64,000 nucleotides of DNA from Firmicutes bacterium UBA6113 (GCA_002422545.1 DIWF01000027.1:1-64000); one strand, 5' to 3'; positions 52,433 to 62,068 are shown, numbered from the stretch's first letter. Program-made: numbers and translations. Notes: generated by a model from the letters alone, not told the origin.

Positions 52433-53275
52433 ATGAAAAAAAAGAATATTAGAAGCATGGTGCAGGTGTTTTTCTTTGTATTGATAGGATTGATTTCAAT
52501 CAATAAAACACTGGCTGAGGCAGGAGGCGGCGTTACATTTCTGTCTGATGCATCTCTTCACGCCCTGTGTCCTTTTGGAGGAGTTGTGACATTGTACAAC
52601 TTGTTCACCCTTGGAACATTCATCAAAAAAATACACATGTCAGCAGTGATTTTGATGAGCATTATTTTTGTCCTTGCAATTCTATTCGGACCTGTTTTCT
52701 GCGGCTGGGTTTGCCCTTTAGGTACAATGGAAGAGTGGGTTGGAAAGGCAGGAAGAAAAATGTTCAAGAATTACAACAACTTTGTACCCAAGAAACTGGA
52801 CAGGATTTTGCGATACTTGAGATATATTGTTCTTGTTTGGGTTGTTTATATGACTTCCGTGTCAGGGTATCTTTTATTTGACAAAATTGACCCATACAAT
52901 GCCCTGTTCTCATTCTGGAGCGAAGAAGCAGCACCTTCGGCCATTATAGTGCTTGTCATCACGTTGACTTTGTCGTTGTTTGTTGAAAGACCATGGTGCA
53001 AGTATTCATGTCCTTACGGAGCACTGCTTGGGATATCAAACAAATTTAGAATATTCAAAATCAAAAGAAATAAAAACACATGCATTTCATGCAAGAAATG
53101 CAATCGCTCATGCCCTATGAACATAGAAGTATCAGATGTGGAACAGGTTAACAACCTCCAGTGCATAAGCTGTCTTGAGTGCACTTCCGAGAGAAGCTGC
53201 CCCGTAGAAAATACTGTTAACATGCAGAACAACTCTTTCGCACCTGTGGGAAAGGAGAATGAAAATGAAAATTAA
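52433..53275 (+). CDS. NapH-like membrane [4Fe-4S] ferredoxin
   Basis: The 280-aa product has about five membrane helices with cytoplasmic CxxxCP motifs (FCGWVCPLG and WCKYSCPYG, the NapH/NosR/RdxA pattern) and a C-terminal ferredoxin domain with CISCKKCNRSCP and CISCLECTSERSCP. Such proteins pass electrons across or along the membrane to extracytoplasmic or cytoplasmic partners. Start at 52433 follows ATAGGAGGAGAAATT. Its 3' end overlaps the next gene by 11 nt. No reductase or FMN-binding protein is adjacent, so the acceptor is unknown. Confidence 0.9.
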   Translation: MKKKNIRSMVQVFFFVLIGLISINKTLAEAGGGVTFLSDASLHALCPFGGVVTLYNLFTLGTFIKKIHMSAVILMSIIFVLAILFGPVFCGWVCPLGTMEEWVGKAGRKMFKNYNNFVPKKLDRILRYLRYIVLVWVVYMTSVSGYLLFDKIDPYNALFSFWSEEAAPSAIIVLVITLTLSLFVERPWCKYSCPYGALLGISNKFRIFKIKRNKNTCISCKKCNRSCPMNIEVSDVEQVNNLQCISCLECTSERSCPVENTVNMQNNSFAPVGKENENEN

Positions 53276-54002
53276 CTTAAGAAATGTGGGAATAATAATC
53301 ATTGTTGTAATATTCACAGGCATATCAGCAACAATAGCAGCAGGAGTATGGACTACTGAATCGGATAAAATTCCGGCTACATACAATGAAGGTGAGTTTG
53401 AAGGATTATACAATCCCGAAGACATCAGAGGTTCCTATGCATTCAAGGAAGTTTCTGATTTGTTTGATATTGAACTTGATGTACTATACAGAGCATTTGG
53501 TCTTGAGAATCTTAACAATGAGGAACTGAAGTCAAAGGATCTGGAAGGATTGTATGCTGAAGCGGAAAATGAAATAGGAAACGGTTCAGTGCAGGTATTT
53601 GTAGCCTTGTACAAAAATCTCCCAATTTTGTTGGAAGACACATACCTTCTGGAGCAAGCAGTTGAAATAATAATGGAAAACAACAAGAATCTTACTGATG
53701 AGCAGCTTTTATATCTTAAGGAACACACTGTAATCCTTCCTGAAATCAATGGAGATACTTTAAATGAAGAAGACAAGGAGCAAACAGAAGAAATAAAAGA
53801 TGAAACAACCGAGGAAGATAATCTTGTAAAAGGTGCAACTACATTCAAACAGGTTTTGGATGCAGGCATCACTAAGGAACAAATAGAAGAAATACTCGGA
53901 ATGAAAATGCCGTCTTCTAACATGGCAATCAAGGATTTCTGCCTGGAGGAAGGACTGTCGTTTTCTGATATTAAGACAAAATTAAATAATGTCAGGAAAT
54001 AA
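53265..54002 (+). CDS. Membrane-anchored protein with repeated short helical domain, partner of the NapH-like protein
   Basis: The 245-aa product has an N-terminal membrane helix (about 8-27, GIIIIVVIFTGISATIAAG). Two related helical segments follow: IRGSYAFKEVSDLFDI (about 54-69) and VKGATTFKQVLDAGITKE (about 188-205). Similar IxGxxTFxEV segments occur in the C-termini of some NapH-like proteins (family recollection). Between them is an acidic, Glu-rich stretch. It lacks cysteines for cofactors. ATG 53265 is chosen because AAAGGAG lies 6 nt ahead; ATG 53259 is too close. Function unknown; presumably an extracytoplasmic partner of the overlapping electron carrier. Confidence 0.75.
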   Translation: MKINLRNVGIIIIVVIFTGISATIAAGVWTTESDKIPATYNEGEFEGLYNPEDIRGSYAFKEVSDLFDIELDVLYRAFGLENLNNEELKSKDLEGLYAEAENEIGNGSVQVFVALYKNLPILLEDTYLLEQAVEIIMENNKNLTDEQLLYLKEHTVILPEINGDTLNEEDKEQTEEIKDETTEEDNLVKGATTFKQVLDAGITKEQIEEILGMKMPSSNMAIKDFCLEEGLSFSDIKTKLNNVRK

Positions 54003-54012
54003 TAAGCTGTAT

Positions 54013-54035
54013 GCCGCATACAATGCGGCTTTTTT
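54013..54035 (+). terminator. Rho-independent terminator
   Basis: GCCGCAT-ACA-ATGCGGC followed by TTTTTT. Confidence 0.95.
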
Positions 54036-54133
54036 ATTAGTCTTTATTGCTTCATGAATATATGTCTTGAAAGCATATTGAACAAAATAAAATTTAGTGA
54101 TATATTAATTACAGCATGATATTAGGAGATTTT

Positions 54134-54889
54134 ATGAGAAGATTATTTAAGGAATATAAAGAAGACAACGAAATTAATAAGGAAGATGGCTTAGTCTGGT
54201 TCTACATAGGTGATGATCAAAATTTCAAGAAGCAAGCAACAATCAGGGACTATTACCGCATAATCCTTGTGGACAATGCAGGAGATTTTTCGACTGATGA
54301 TTTGAACAGGATGCTCAATGAACTTAAGTCCAAAGAAGGAATGCTTGATTATGTTGACTCCTGGGATGAAATAGCAGAAATAATAAACGGTGAGTACGGC
54401 CTTGAGCTGGAATTTTATTCAAGTTCTTATTATGAAGACCTGGACCACTTCAGACACGGCAACATTGTCTATGATGTGGAAAAAAGATGCTTTGACCTTG
54501 CAGAAAATTGGGATGAAATAGTGACAACATATTTGTACAAGGAAGAACATGGATATATTGCTGCTGTGCAGGTGGAAATAATAGATGAAAATACTGAAAG
54601 TTCCTTTGCAGAAGTACATATCACAGAACTGGATGAAACAGAGGAGTTTGAAGATGAGGAAGAAGACGGCAACAAGGAATTTGTAGTTCTTGAAAAAAAG
54701 GTCATTGAAACCACAAGTGTGAAAAAATTAAGAGAAGACAAGTATCTTATAGTGGTATCATCAAAACTTCCGGGCCACTTGGACATGGCCGCAACAGCCA
54801 GTGAAAAAGAAATGATTGAATTTTTGGAAAAAGAATGCATTATAGAAATAGAAGGGTGCATGGAAAAATTCAATACCCTGGAAAAATAA
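54134..54889 (+). CDS. Acidic protein of unknown function
   Basis: The 251-aa soluble protein is strongly acidic with a run of Glu/Asp near residues 180-190 (ETEEFEDEEEDG). It has no signal peptide, membrane helix or motif I recognise. Aromatic-rich segments (LVWFYIGDDQNF, LEFYSSSYYEDLDHF) suggest a folded domain. Start at 54134 (MRRLFKEYKE) follows TTAGGAGATTTT. It has its own terminator at 54893-54918 and is probably monocistronic. Confidence 0.7.
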   Translation: MRRLFKEYKEDNEINKEDGLVWFYIGDDQNFKKQATIRDYYRIILVDNAGDFSTDDLNRMLNELKSKEGMLDYVDSWDEIAEIINGEYGLELEFYSSSYYEDLDHFRHGNIVYDVEKRCFDLAENWDEIVTTYLYKEEHGYIAAVQVEIIDENTESSFAEVHITELDETEEFEDEEEDGNKEFVVLEKKVIETTSVKKLREDKYLIVVSSKLPGHLDMAATASEKEMIEFLEKECIIEIEGCMEKFNTLEK

Positions 54890-54892
54890 TAT

Positions 54893-54918
54893 AAATCCTG
54901 CAAACAGCAGGATTTTTT
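54893..54918 (+). terminator. Rho-independent terminator
   Basis: AAATCCTGC/GCAGGATTT with an AAACA loop and a T6 run. Confidence 0.92.
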
Positions 54919-54928
54919 CATTTAAGAT

Positions 54929-54957
54929 TTCCACTGCAGCCTTTGCTATGATATAAT
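54929..54957 (+). promoter_or_regulatory. Promoter upstream of the second two-component system
   Basis: TATAAT at 54952-54957 has an extended TG one base ahead; the -35 region (TTCCAC) is poor, consistent with an activator-dependent or extended -10 promoter. Confidence 0.5.
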
Positions 54958-54985
54958 GATAGTTGAATTTGATTAATTAAGAAAT

Positions 54986-55022
54986 TTGTAAGATTAGTGC
55001 CCGGCTAATTGTAAGTTTAGTG
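54986..55022 (+). promoter_or_regulatory. Tandem direct repeat, likely response-regulator operator
   Basis: TTGTAAGATTAGTG (54986-54999) and TTGTAAGTTTAGTG (55009-55022) match 13 of 14, start to start 23 bp. OmpR-type regulators bind direct repeats spaced about two helical turns, and the following gene encodes such a regulator. Confidence 0.55.
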
Positions 55023-55061
55023 AGCTAGAATTCAGTAAAGGCTTAAGAAAGGAGGATTTCT

Positions 55062-55763
55062 ATGGATAATGCAAGAATACTTGTGGTTGATGATGACAGG
55101 GAAATTGCCAGAGCGATTGAGAAAAATCTGAAAATGGAAGGCTACGAAGTGGTAAAGGCATATAACGGACTTGAGGCACTTGATGCTTTGGTGAGCGCAA
55201 ACATTCAGCTTATTTTGCTTGATGTAATGATGCCTAAGCTTGATGGACTTTCAACCACAATGAAAATACGCGAGAGCAAGAATATACCAATTATCATCAT
55301 ATCTGCAAAATCAGATGACAGTGATAAAATACTGGGGCTTTCCATGGGTGCGGACGATTATATAACAAAACCCTTCAATCCCCAGGAACTTGTAGCAAGA
55401 GTTAAAAGTCACCTTAGAAGATACATGCATCTTGGATATATGGATGACAAAGTACGTACTTCAAAAATCCAGGTGGGAGGTTTGTGTCTTGATACTGATG
55501 CAAAACAGCTTGAAGTTGATGGTGAGGCTGTTAGACTTACAGCAACTGAGTATAAAATACTCGAACTTCTCATGACAAATACAGGAGTGGTTTTTTCAGC
55601 AGAAAAAATATATGAACGTGTGTGGAACGAGCCAGCATATTCTGTTGAAAACACGGTTATGGTCCATATAAGGCGCATACGCGAAAAAATAGAAATCAAT
55701 CCTAAAGAGCCTAACTATTTAAAGGTGGTGTGGGGCATTGGATATAAAATTGAAAAACATTAG
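55062..55763 (+). CDS. OmpR-family response regulator (VanR-like)
   Basis: The 233-aa product has a receiver with D10-D11-D12 pocket, phospho-acceptor D54 (LILLDVMMPKLDG) and YITKPFNPQELVARV, followed by a winged-helix domain (LTATEYKILELLMTNTGVVFS, VMVHIRRIREKIE). AGGAGGATTTCT precedes the ATG. It overlaps the kinase gene by 26 nt. A direct repeat just upstream suggests autoregulation. Confidence 0.94.
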   Translation: MDNARILVVDDDREIARAIEKNLKMEGYEVVKAYNGLEALDALVSANIQLILLDVMMPKLDGLSTTMKIRESKNIPIIIISAKSDDSDKILGLSMGADDYITKPFNPQELVARVKSHLRRYMHLGYMDDKVRTSKIQVGGLCLDTDAKQLEVDGEAVRLTATEYKILELLMTNTGVVFSAEKIYERVWNEPAYSVENTVMVHIRRIREKIEINPKEPNYLKVVWGIGYKIEKH

Positions 55764-57552
55764 CAGAAAAAAATCAACAAAGGCAGCAGTATTTATTTTG
55801 ACGGTTATAATGATTACTTTAACTGTAGCGCAATTTCAGTTTATTTCATACAATGACATAATTCCTGAGTCGCTGATTATCAGGGAGTACAGTAAAAGCG
55901 AATATTTCCTTACCCAAGAGGTGAGAAATGCCTGGTACGAAATAAATTCTATGATGGAAAACAGGGGTGAAGTTCCTGAATATGCTCATTATTACTATTT
56001 CATATCAGACGGAGAAAAAACATATTCAAATGTTGAAGGAAAAGATAAAAATTTCTTTAAGCAGTTTGATAAGGCTTTTTATTCTTATGAAAAAGGTACA
56101 TGGACAATCGGAGAAAACACTAATCCTGGAGGTATAACAAATTTCTACGTCAGTGAAGGATATACTATCTACATCTCTTATCCTGACGAGTTCATGAATG
56201 AAAAACAGCAGGAATGGGAAGAAAGCAGAGAAATATTGGTGCCATTTGCTGTGAGAGTCGGAGCTTTAGCAGTAATTATCTTGATTTTAATTGCATTTTT
56301 GATGTTTCAAACAGGTAAAAATCAGTTGGATGACGAAATTCATCTAACAAAAATAGACAGCATATTTTCAGATGTTTTATTTTTGTTTTTTATACCCCTG
56401 GCAGCCTTTTGGATTATTGGTATATCAAACTTATACTATTCGGGAATGAGCCATGTGAGACAAATGTATTCAACATTGTGGATAGGGATTCTGACAGCAT
56501 TTATTTCAGTAATGTGCGGTATAATCTTATTGTCGCTTACAAGAAAAGCAAAGGCTGGAAGGCTTTTTAAGCACACAGTGATGTATTCGGTTGTTTACAG
56601 GATATGTGATTTTTTCAAAAGTTTGTTTGACGGAAGAATGTTTGAAAGGTATCCACTGACAAAGTCTTTGTTTTACAGACAGTTGGTTTTCATCACCTCA
56701 AGCGCATTTCTTGTGTTCCTGACATTTTTGTTTTTGCTTTTATATGTTCCGCTGCTGGTTTTGATTCCTCCAGTTATGGAGATTGTCATAATCTACTGGT
56801 ACATCAAAGGCAACAACAAAACATTTGAAGACATCAACAAAGGTTTCAATGAAAGTCTGGGAGAGCAGATGAAAGCCGAGAGGATGAAAATCGCTCTTGT
56901 TACAAATGTGTCCCATGATTTGAAAACTCCTCTCACTTCAATTATAAGCTATGTGGATCTTTTGTCCAAGGAAGAGAGCTTATCAGAAACCGTACGTGAT
57001 TATGTAAATGTTTTGTCTGAAAAATCAAACAGGCTCAAAAACATAGTTTCTGATTTGTTCGACCTTGCCAAAAGCACCAGCGGTGACATTCCGCTGGAAC
57101 TTGAAAGTCTTGACATAAAGAAGCTAATTGAACAGACTTTGGCCGATATGGAGGATGAAATAGAAAAATCAAATCTGCAGATAAAAACAAAGCTTCCTGA
57201 AAATTCTCTGAATATCTATTCTGATGGTAAGAAGCTGTATCGTGTGTTTCAAAATGTAATAGACAACGCTCTTAAATATTCGTTAGCAGGCACCAGGGTG
57301 TATGTGGAACTTGAAGAAATTGACGGAAAAGCAGTTGCTAAAATTAAAAACACAGCGGCATATGAAATGGATTTTACTGCTGAAGAAATTCTTCAAAGGT
57401 TCAGCCGCGGAGACAAATCAAGGACAACAGAAGGAAGCGGACTTGGACTTTCTATAGCAGAAAGCTTCACAAATGTTTGCGGAGGAAAATTCAAGGTTGA
57501 AATAGACGGAGACCTTTTCAAGGTTCAGATAAGTTTCAATTTGGACAGATAA
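55738..57552 (+). CDS. Multi-pass membrane sensor histidine kinase
   Basis: The 604-aa product has a first membrane helix (about 15-35), an extracytoplasmic region of about 130 residues, then roughly five further helices (about 175-360). HisKA with H393 (NVSHDLKTPLTSII) and HATPase_c (NALKYS, RGDKSRTTEGSGLGLSI) follow. It starts with TTG at 55738 behind AAAGGTGGTG, inside the regulator gene. The SHDLKTPLTS H-box and multi-helix sensor resemble VanS- and antibiotic- or envelope-responsive kinases. No target genes are adjacent. Confidence 0.9.
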   Translation: MDIKLKNISRKKSTKAAVFILTVIMITLTVAQFQFISYNDIIPESLIIREYSKSEYFLTQEVRNAWYEINSMMENRGEVPEYAHYYYFISDGEKTYSNVEGKDKNFFKQFDKAFYSYEKGTWTIGENTNPGGITNFYVSEGYTIYISYPDEFMNEKQQEWEESREILVPFAVRVGALAVIILILIAFLMFQTGKNQLDDEIHLTKIDSIFSDVLFLFFIPLAAFWIIGISNLYYSGMSHVRQMYSTLWIGILTAFISVMCGIILLSLTRKAKAGRLFKHTVMYSVVYRICDFFKSLFDGRMFERYPLTKSLFYRQLVFITSSAFLVFLTFLFLLLYVPLLVLIPPVMEIVIIYWYIKGNNKTFEDINKGFNESLGEQMKAERMKIALVTNVSHDLKTPLTSIISYVDLLSKEESLSETVRDYVNVLSEKSNRLKNIVSDLFDLAKSTSGDIPLELESLDIKKLIEQTLADMEDEIEKSNLQIKTKLPENSLNIYSDGKKLYRVFQNVIDNALKYSLAGTRVYVELEEIDGKAVAKIKNTAAYEMDFTAEEILQRFSRGDKSRTTEGSGLGLSIAESFTNVCGGKFKVEIDGDLFKVQISFNLDR

Positions 57553-57564
57553 GTACATGATAAC

Positions 57565-57609
57565 ATCAAAATATGCCTTCAATATTGAAAATTGAAGGCA
57601 TATTTTGAT
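57565..57609. terminator. Long inverted repeat between convergent genes, probable bidirectional terminator
   Basis: Perfect 19-bp arms (57565-57583 with 57591-57609), 7-nt loop. T-rich sequence is within the stem rather than after it, so efficiency is uncertain. Confidence 0.65.
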
Positions 57610-57647
57610 AATCCATAAAGAATGGAATTTGATTTATTAAATTTTGC

Positions 57648-58529
57648 TCAGCTGCCTGAACGTGCTTTTTCTAAAGCTTCCATATCAAATTTTTTCATTT
57701 TCAAAAAAGCTTCAGTAACTCTTTGAATTTCTTCCGTTGAACCATTAAACAGCATATCATCCATATTGTCCGGAACAATTTGCCATGATACTCCAAACTT
57801 GTCTTTAACCCAGCCGCACTGTTCAGCCTCAGGAAAAGCAGAAAGTTTATCCCAGAAGTAGTCAATTTCTTTTTGGTCCTTGCATTTTACTACTATTGAA
57901 AAAGCCTCATTGAAATCAAAGTCTGCATCATAGCCATTATCCATTGCTGAAAAGTAAATTCCGCAAAGTTTAAAGGAAGCATAATTTATTTTTGCTTTTG
58001 ATGTTTCTGCTTCTCCTTCTTTATACCTGCTGATTATTCCAAGTCCAGAATTTTCAAATATGTCAGTATAAAGATTTATTGCCTCCTCCGCCTTGCCGCA
58101 TGATTCATTGGAAAACAGAAAACTTGGAGTAATCTTCTGGGTTTGTTTTTCTTCTTGAAGCATAAGCTGCCATGATAATCCATATCGGTCCTGTACCCAG
58201 CTGTAACATTTGCTGAATGGGTATTCACCAAGAGGCATTAATTCTATCCCTCCTTCTGATAATGCTTTCCATTTTGTTTCAACTTCTTCTTTTGAGCTGC
58301 AGGATACCGTTAAAGATATTGACGGATTTAATTTGAAGTAAGGTCCTGCACTTATTGCTTGAAATTCCTGCCCTGCAAGTTGGAAATTTACAATTTCCGC
58401 ATCTCCGGAAGGTGTGTTTTCCAAAATGGTAACATTTTGCAAGTTTGAATTTTCAAATAAACTTATGTAAAACAGCGCTGCTTCCTTAGCTTCTTTGTCA
58501 TACCACAAATGCGGCACTAATTTTTGCAT
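57648..58529 (-). CDS. Tandem VOC/PhnB-like domain protein
   Basis: The 293-aa product has two vicinal-oxygen-chelate domains (about 1-140 and 145-290) of the PhnB/3-demethylubiquinone-methyltransferase-like type: QKLVPHLWYDKEAKEAALFY with GLSWQLML, and ITPSFLFSNESCGKAEEAINLY with FGVSWQIVP. Such proteins are often annotated as glyoxalase or bleomycin-resistance-like; no substrate is known. GGAGGAATAAT precedes the ATG on the minus strand. Confidence 0.88.
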   Translation of the reverse strand: MQKLVPHLWYDKEAKEAALFYISLFENSNLQNVTILENTPSGDAEIVNFQLAGQEFQAISAGPYFKLNPSISLTVSCSSKEEVETKWKALSEGGIELMPLGEYPFSKCYSWVQDRYGLSWQLMLQEEKQTQKITPSFLFSNESCGKAEEAINLYTDIFENSGLGIISRYKEGEAETSKAKINYASFKLCGIYFSAMDNGYDADFDFNEAFSIVVKCKDQKEIDYFWDKLSAFPEAEQCGWVKDKFGVSWQIVPDNMDDMLFNGSTEEIQRVTEAFLKMKKFDMEALEKARSGS

Positions 58530-58799
58530 ATTATTCCTCCATTATTTATATTTTGATTTAATTATATCATTTAAAAAGCATTTATTAATTTATTATACCA
58601 TTCTGAATCATACTTAATCACATAAGTAATGTAACTTTATTATTTAGTTGCATGGGAAAATAAGTAGCTTAGTGCATTCAGGAATTTACTTTTTCATTTT
58701 GCATTTTCATTATTTTTAGATTAAATATTACCACTATATGGTATAATTAATTTAGATGGTTTTACTATTATGTAAATGTAATAAAAATCAGGAGGATAT

Positions 58800-59741
58800 A
58801 TGAAAAAGCATTACATTCTATTTGTTTTATTATTTGTAATTATTTTAACAACATATGGATGTAATAAGTTAACGCAGATAGATTCAAATACAAAAGATGA
58901 TGTATCAGCAGATAGTGAATACATAGAGATTGATACAGTTTATGAAAGCAAAGAAAAAGGAGATAAGTTAGTAGCCAACAGTGATGGTTCTTTCATCTTG
59001 TATATTGATAATAAGGATCCTATAAAGGCAGTTGGCGGGAAATGGGTAAATAATGATTTTTTTGTTGAGTTTGAATATGTTGAATGTCCTAACCAAGAAT
59101 ATATATTTACAAGGAAAGTAATGCAAGAAAGTTTTAATTTTAATAATAATGAATGGGAAAAAGATACGAAATTATCCTCAAAAGAATTATATGAGGGAAA
59201 AATTAATATATTCAAAACATCAAGTTTACCAGAAGAATATATGGTAATTGATAATGAACTTAGTGACGAAGCTATACTGACAAATAGTGTGCTCCAGCAA
59301 GGCGGAACCGCTTTAGGATCTACTTATTCAAATATTATCATTTTTTCCGAAGATAATACTTTTAGATATTATTGTTCTGGATTTGGTGCTAAAACTATAG
59401 AAATCGCTGAAGCTTACAATAAAAGAGTAAAATATTTAAGAGGCAGATGGAGAATAGAAAATAATCAAATTTTACTTGAAATTGAAGAAAGTGAAATAAA
59501 AAGTGGAGGTCATGTTGAATATGATGTAATATCGATGTTCCATCTTGTAGATTATGAAACAACACATGAACTTGACGGTATTACTTATAAAGTTGATTAT
59601 AAGGTCCATTTTGATGATATAAATCCAAGGTATGGAACGTATATAGAAATAAATGAGGAAAAATATTATTTTATTAGCGGATATAAATTATATCACAATA
59701 AGGATAGGATTGATTCTTTTATTGAAAATTTTGCTTATTAA
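58800..59741 (+). CDS. AT-rich predicted lipoprotein of unknown function
   Basis: The 313-aa product has a lipoprotein signal (ILTTYGC, lipidated Cys 21) and an exported domain rich in Tyr, Asn and acidic residues. I recognise no family. Codons are noticeably more AT-ending than in the neighbouring genes, and the gene sits next to gene debris, so it may be horizontally acquired. AATCAGGAGGATAT precedes the ATG; TATAAT at 58742-58747 is a possible -10. The 270-nt upstream gap is very AT-rich with no other element I can name. Confidence 0.75.
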   Translation: MKKHYILFVLLFVIILTTYGCNKLTQIDSNTKDDVSADSEYIEIDTVYESKEKGDKLVANSDGSFILYIDNKDPIKAVGGKWVNNDFFVEFEYVECPNQEYIFTRKVMQESFNFNNNEWEKDTKLSSKELYEGKINIFKTSSLPEEYMVIDNELSDEAILTNSVLQQGGTALGSTYSNIIIFSEDNTFRYYCSGFGAKTIEIAEAYNKRVKYLRGRWRIENNQILLEIEESEIKSGGHVEYDVISMFHLVDYETTHELDGITYKVDYKVHFDDINPRYGTYIEINEEKYYFISGYKLYHNKDRIDSFIENFAY

Positions 59742-59874
59742 TAGTTTGTTATAAATTCAAAAGGGTATGTAGATCCGCTATTTCTTAATTTAACTTGAAA
59801 ACTCTTAGTTCCGTATTCATCCAAGATGTACTGCCCATTGAACTGGAAGGGAATGTCCAATGAAGATAAAACGT
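59738..59874 (-). pseudogene. C-terminal gene remnant on the minus strand
   Basis: An open frame of about 45 codons reads as a protein C-terminus (LDIPFQFNGQYILDEYG, FQVKLRNSGSTYPFEFITNY, stop at 59738-59740) but has a stop just upstream and no start signal. It overlaps the stop of the lipoprotein gene tail to tail. Probably a leftover of a lost gene; family not recognised. Confidence 0.4.
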
Positions 59875-59987
59875 GTTTTTAATGAAGTGTTTTTATAGGT
59901 GTTACTGTATTAGATGGTAAAATAATGGGCATAATGTATGCAGATGAAGTTCAGAAATTAATGAACCAAGGATCACAAATTTTGTAA
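59860..59987 (+). pseudogene. Small frameshifted ORF or gene remnant
   Basis: A GGAAGGGAATGTCCA ribosome binding site precedes ATG 59860. MKIKRVFNEVF is read until a stop at 59896, while the adjacent frame continues IGVTVLDGKIMGIMYADE to a stop at 59985-59987. Adding one T to the T5 run at 59890-59894 would join them into a 42-aa protein. Remnant, or a short gene with an indel. Confidence 0.4.
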
Positions 59988-60003
59988 GAATGGAAGTGAT
60001 ACA

Positions 60004-62068
60004 ATGACAACTGAAAAAATACCCAACCACTTAATAAAAGAAAAATCACCTTATTTGCTTCAACATGCTTATAACCCAGTCGACTGGTTTCCATGGTCAG
60101 ATGAAGCATTCATCAAAGCAAGATCAGAAGGTAAACCAATCTTTTTAAGTATTGGGTATTCTTAACGGTGAACATAAATCAACATGCCACTGGTGCCATG
60201 TTATGGAACATGAATCTTTTGAGGATAATGAAGCAGCAAATTTACTGAATAAATATTTCATTTCCATAAAGGTGGACAGGGAAGAAAGACCGGACATTGA
60301 TGCTGTCTACATGAACGTGGCCCAAAGAATAAACGGAAGCGGAGGATGGCCTCTTACAATTATAATGACACCTGAACAAAAACCGTTTTTTGCCGGAACA
60401 TACCTGCCGAAAAATTCCAGATACGGCATGACTGGTTTGATGGAACTTCTTCAGACTGTTGCAAATAAATGGATTGGAAACAAGGAAGAATTGATAAGTT
60501 CAAGTAACAAAATAACAGAAATCATCAGAAGCCTTGAAAAGGAAAAAATGGCTCAAACAACGCTTTCGAAGAAAACTGTACTAGAAGCTGAAAACCTTCT
60601 GGAGGAGAACTTTGATGAAGAATACGGCGGATTCTCCGGAAGGCCTAAATTTCCGCAACCCAGTTATTTGTTGTTCCTTCTAAGTTTGTACACCCTTGAA
60701 AAAGACGGTGACATCCTATACATGGTTGAAAAAACACTTGAAAGCATGTACAGAGGAGGAATTTTTGATCATGTGGGCCATGGCTTTTCCAGATATTCCA
60801 CCGATGAAAAATGGCTTGTGCCTCATTTTGAAAAAATGCTTTATGACAATGCACTTCTTGCACTGGCTTACACCTATGCTTATGAAGCTACGGGGATAGA
60901 GCTGTACAGGAATGTAACTGAAAAGGTGCTTGATTATGTATTGTCAGAAATGACAGACCATCAGGGAGGATTTTATTCGGCACAGGATGCTGACAGTGAA
61001 GGTGAAGAAGGCAAATATTATGTATACACACCCCAAGAAATAATTGATATTCTTGGAAAAGATGACGGTTCATATTTTATTGATCATTACGACATATCCA
61101 TAGAAGGAAACTTTGGAGGCAAAAACATACCTAATCTTCTGAACAATGATGATTATTTTGAAACTGATGAAAAAATTCAGAAACTCAACAAAATTGTATA
61201 TGAATACAGAAAGACAAGAACAAAACTTCACAAGGACGATAAAATTCTGGTATCATGGAACGGAATGATGATAGCAGCTATGGCAGTTGCCTTTAAGGTG
61301 CTGGGGAATGAAAAATATATTGATGCTGCAAAAAAGTCTGTAGAGTTTATAGAAAAATATCTTGTGGATACAGAAGATAATGTAGGCGTAAGGTTCAGAG
61401 ATGGAGAAGTTCTTGGAAACGGAACACTTGAGGATTACTCAATGTTGGTCTGGGGTCTTATTGAAATGTACGAAACAACATTTGAACTTAATTATTTGAA
61501 AAGAGCAGTGGCATTAAATGACAAAATGATACGGTTGTTTTGGGATGATGAAGACTGTGGATTTTTTCTTGCAAACAAGACTGGAGAAAGTCTGATTTAC
61601 AATCCAAAAGAAACGTATGACGGAGCTGTTCCATCAGGTAATTCTGTTGCAGCATTCAATCTTATGAGACTTTCAAGAATTACAGGCAACAAGCGTATTG
61701 AAGAATTATCAAGAAAGCAAATTAATTTTCTATCATCAAACATTGAAAATTATCCTTCAGGCCATACATTTGCGCTCCTGACAGTATTATATGAATTGTA
61801 TCCTTCAATTGAGGCAGTGTGTCTTGCAATTGATGATGAAGATTTAAATGAGATAAGAAAAAATTTAAAACATATGCCTTTGGTAAATACTTCGGTTGTA
61901 GCTGTAAAACAATCTGAAGTAGAAGAAGCCTCAAAGATAATAAAACATTTAAAAAATTACGTTCTCAAGGACAAAAAGCCAACTTATTATATTTGTGAGA
62001 ATAAAAACTGCTCGCTTCCAATAAATGATATAAATGAACTTGTAAAAAAAATTTGTGAAATAACATAA
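60004..62068 (+). pseudogene. COG1331 (YyaL/DUF255) thioredoxin-domain protein, disrupted
   Basis: The first reading frame (60004-60165) encodes the expected N-terminus (NHLIKEKSPYLLQHAYNPVDW, KPIFLSIGYS) and then stops. The rest of the gene continues from 60180 in another frame with STCHWCHVMEHESF, the CxxC thioredoxin motif. The intact family reads IGYSTCHWCH without a break, so the 19 nt at 60162-60180 are an insertion (19 is not a multiple of 3). The remainder is intact: the DUF255 domain, then a six-hairpin glycosidase-like domain (GGFYSAQDADSEGEEGKYY, VSWNGMMIAAMA) to a TYYICENKNCSLP tail. A TTG at 60152 could restart without the N-terminal helix, but no ribosome binding site is evident. 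Confidence 0.85.

Noticed and set aside
53435..54019. 194-codon minus-strand frame antisense to the NapH partner gene
   Set aside because: Ser-rich shadow of an acidic protein, crossing the terminator at 54013; the plus-strand gene has ribosome binding site, membrane anchor and repeats.
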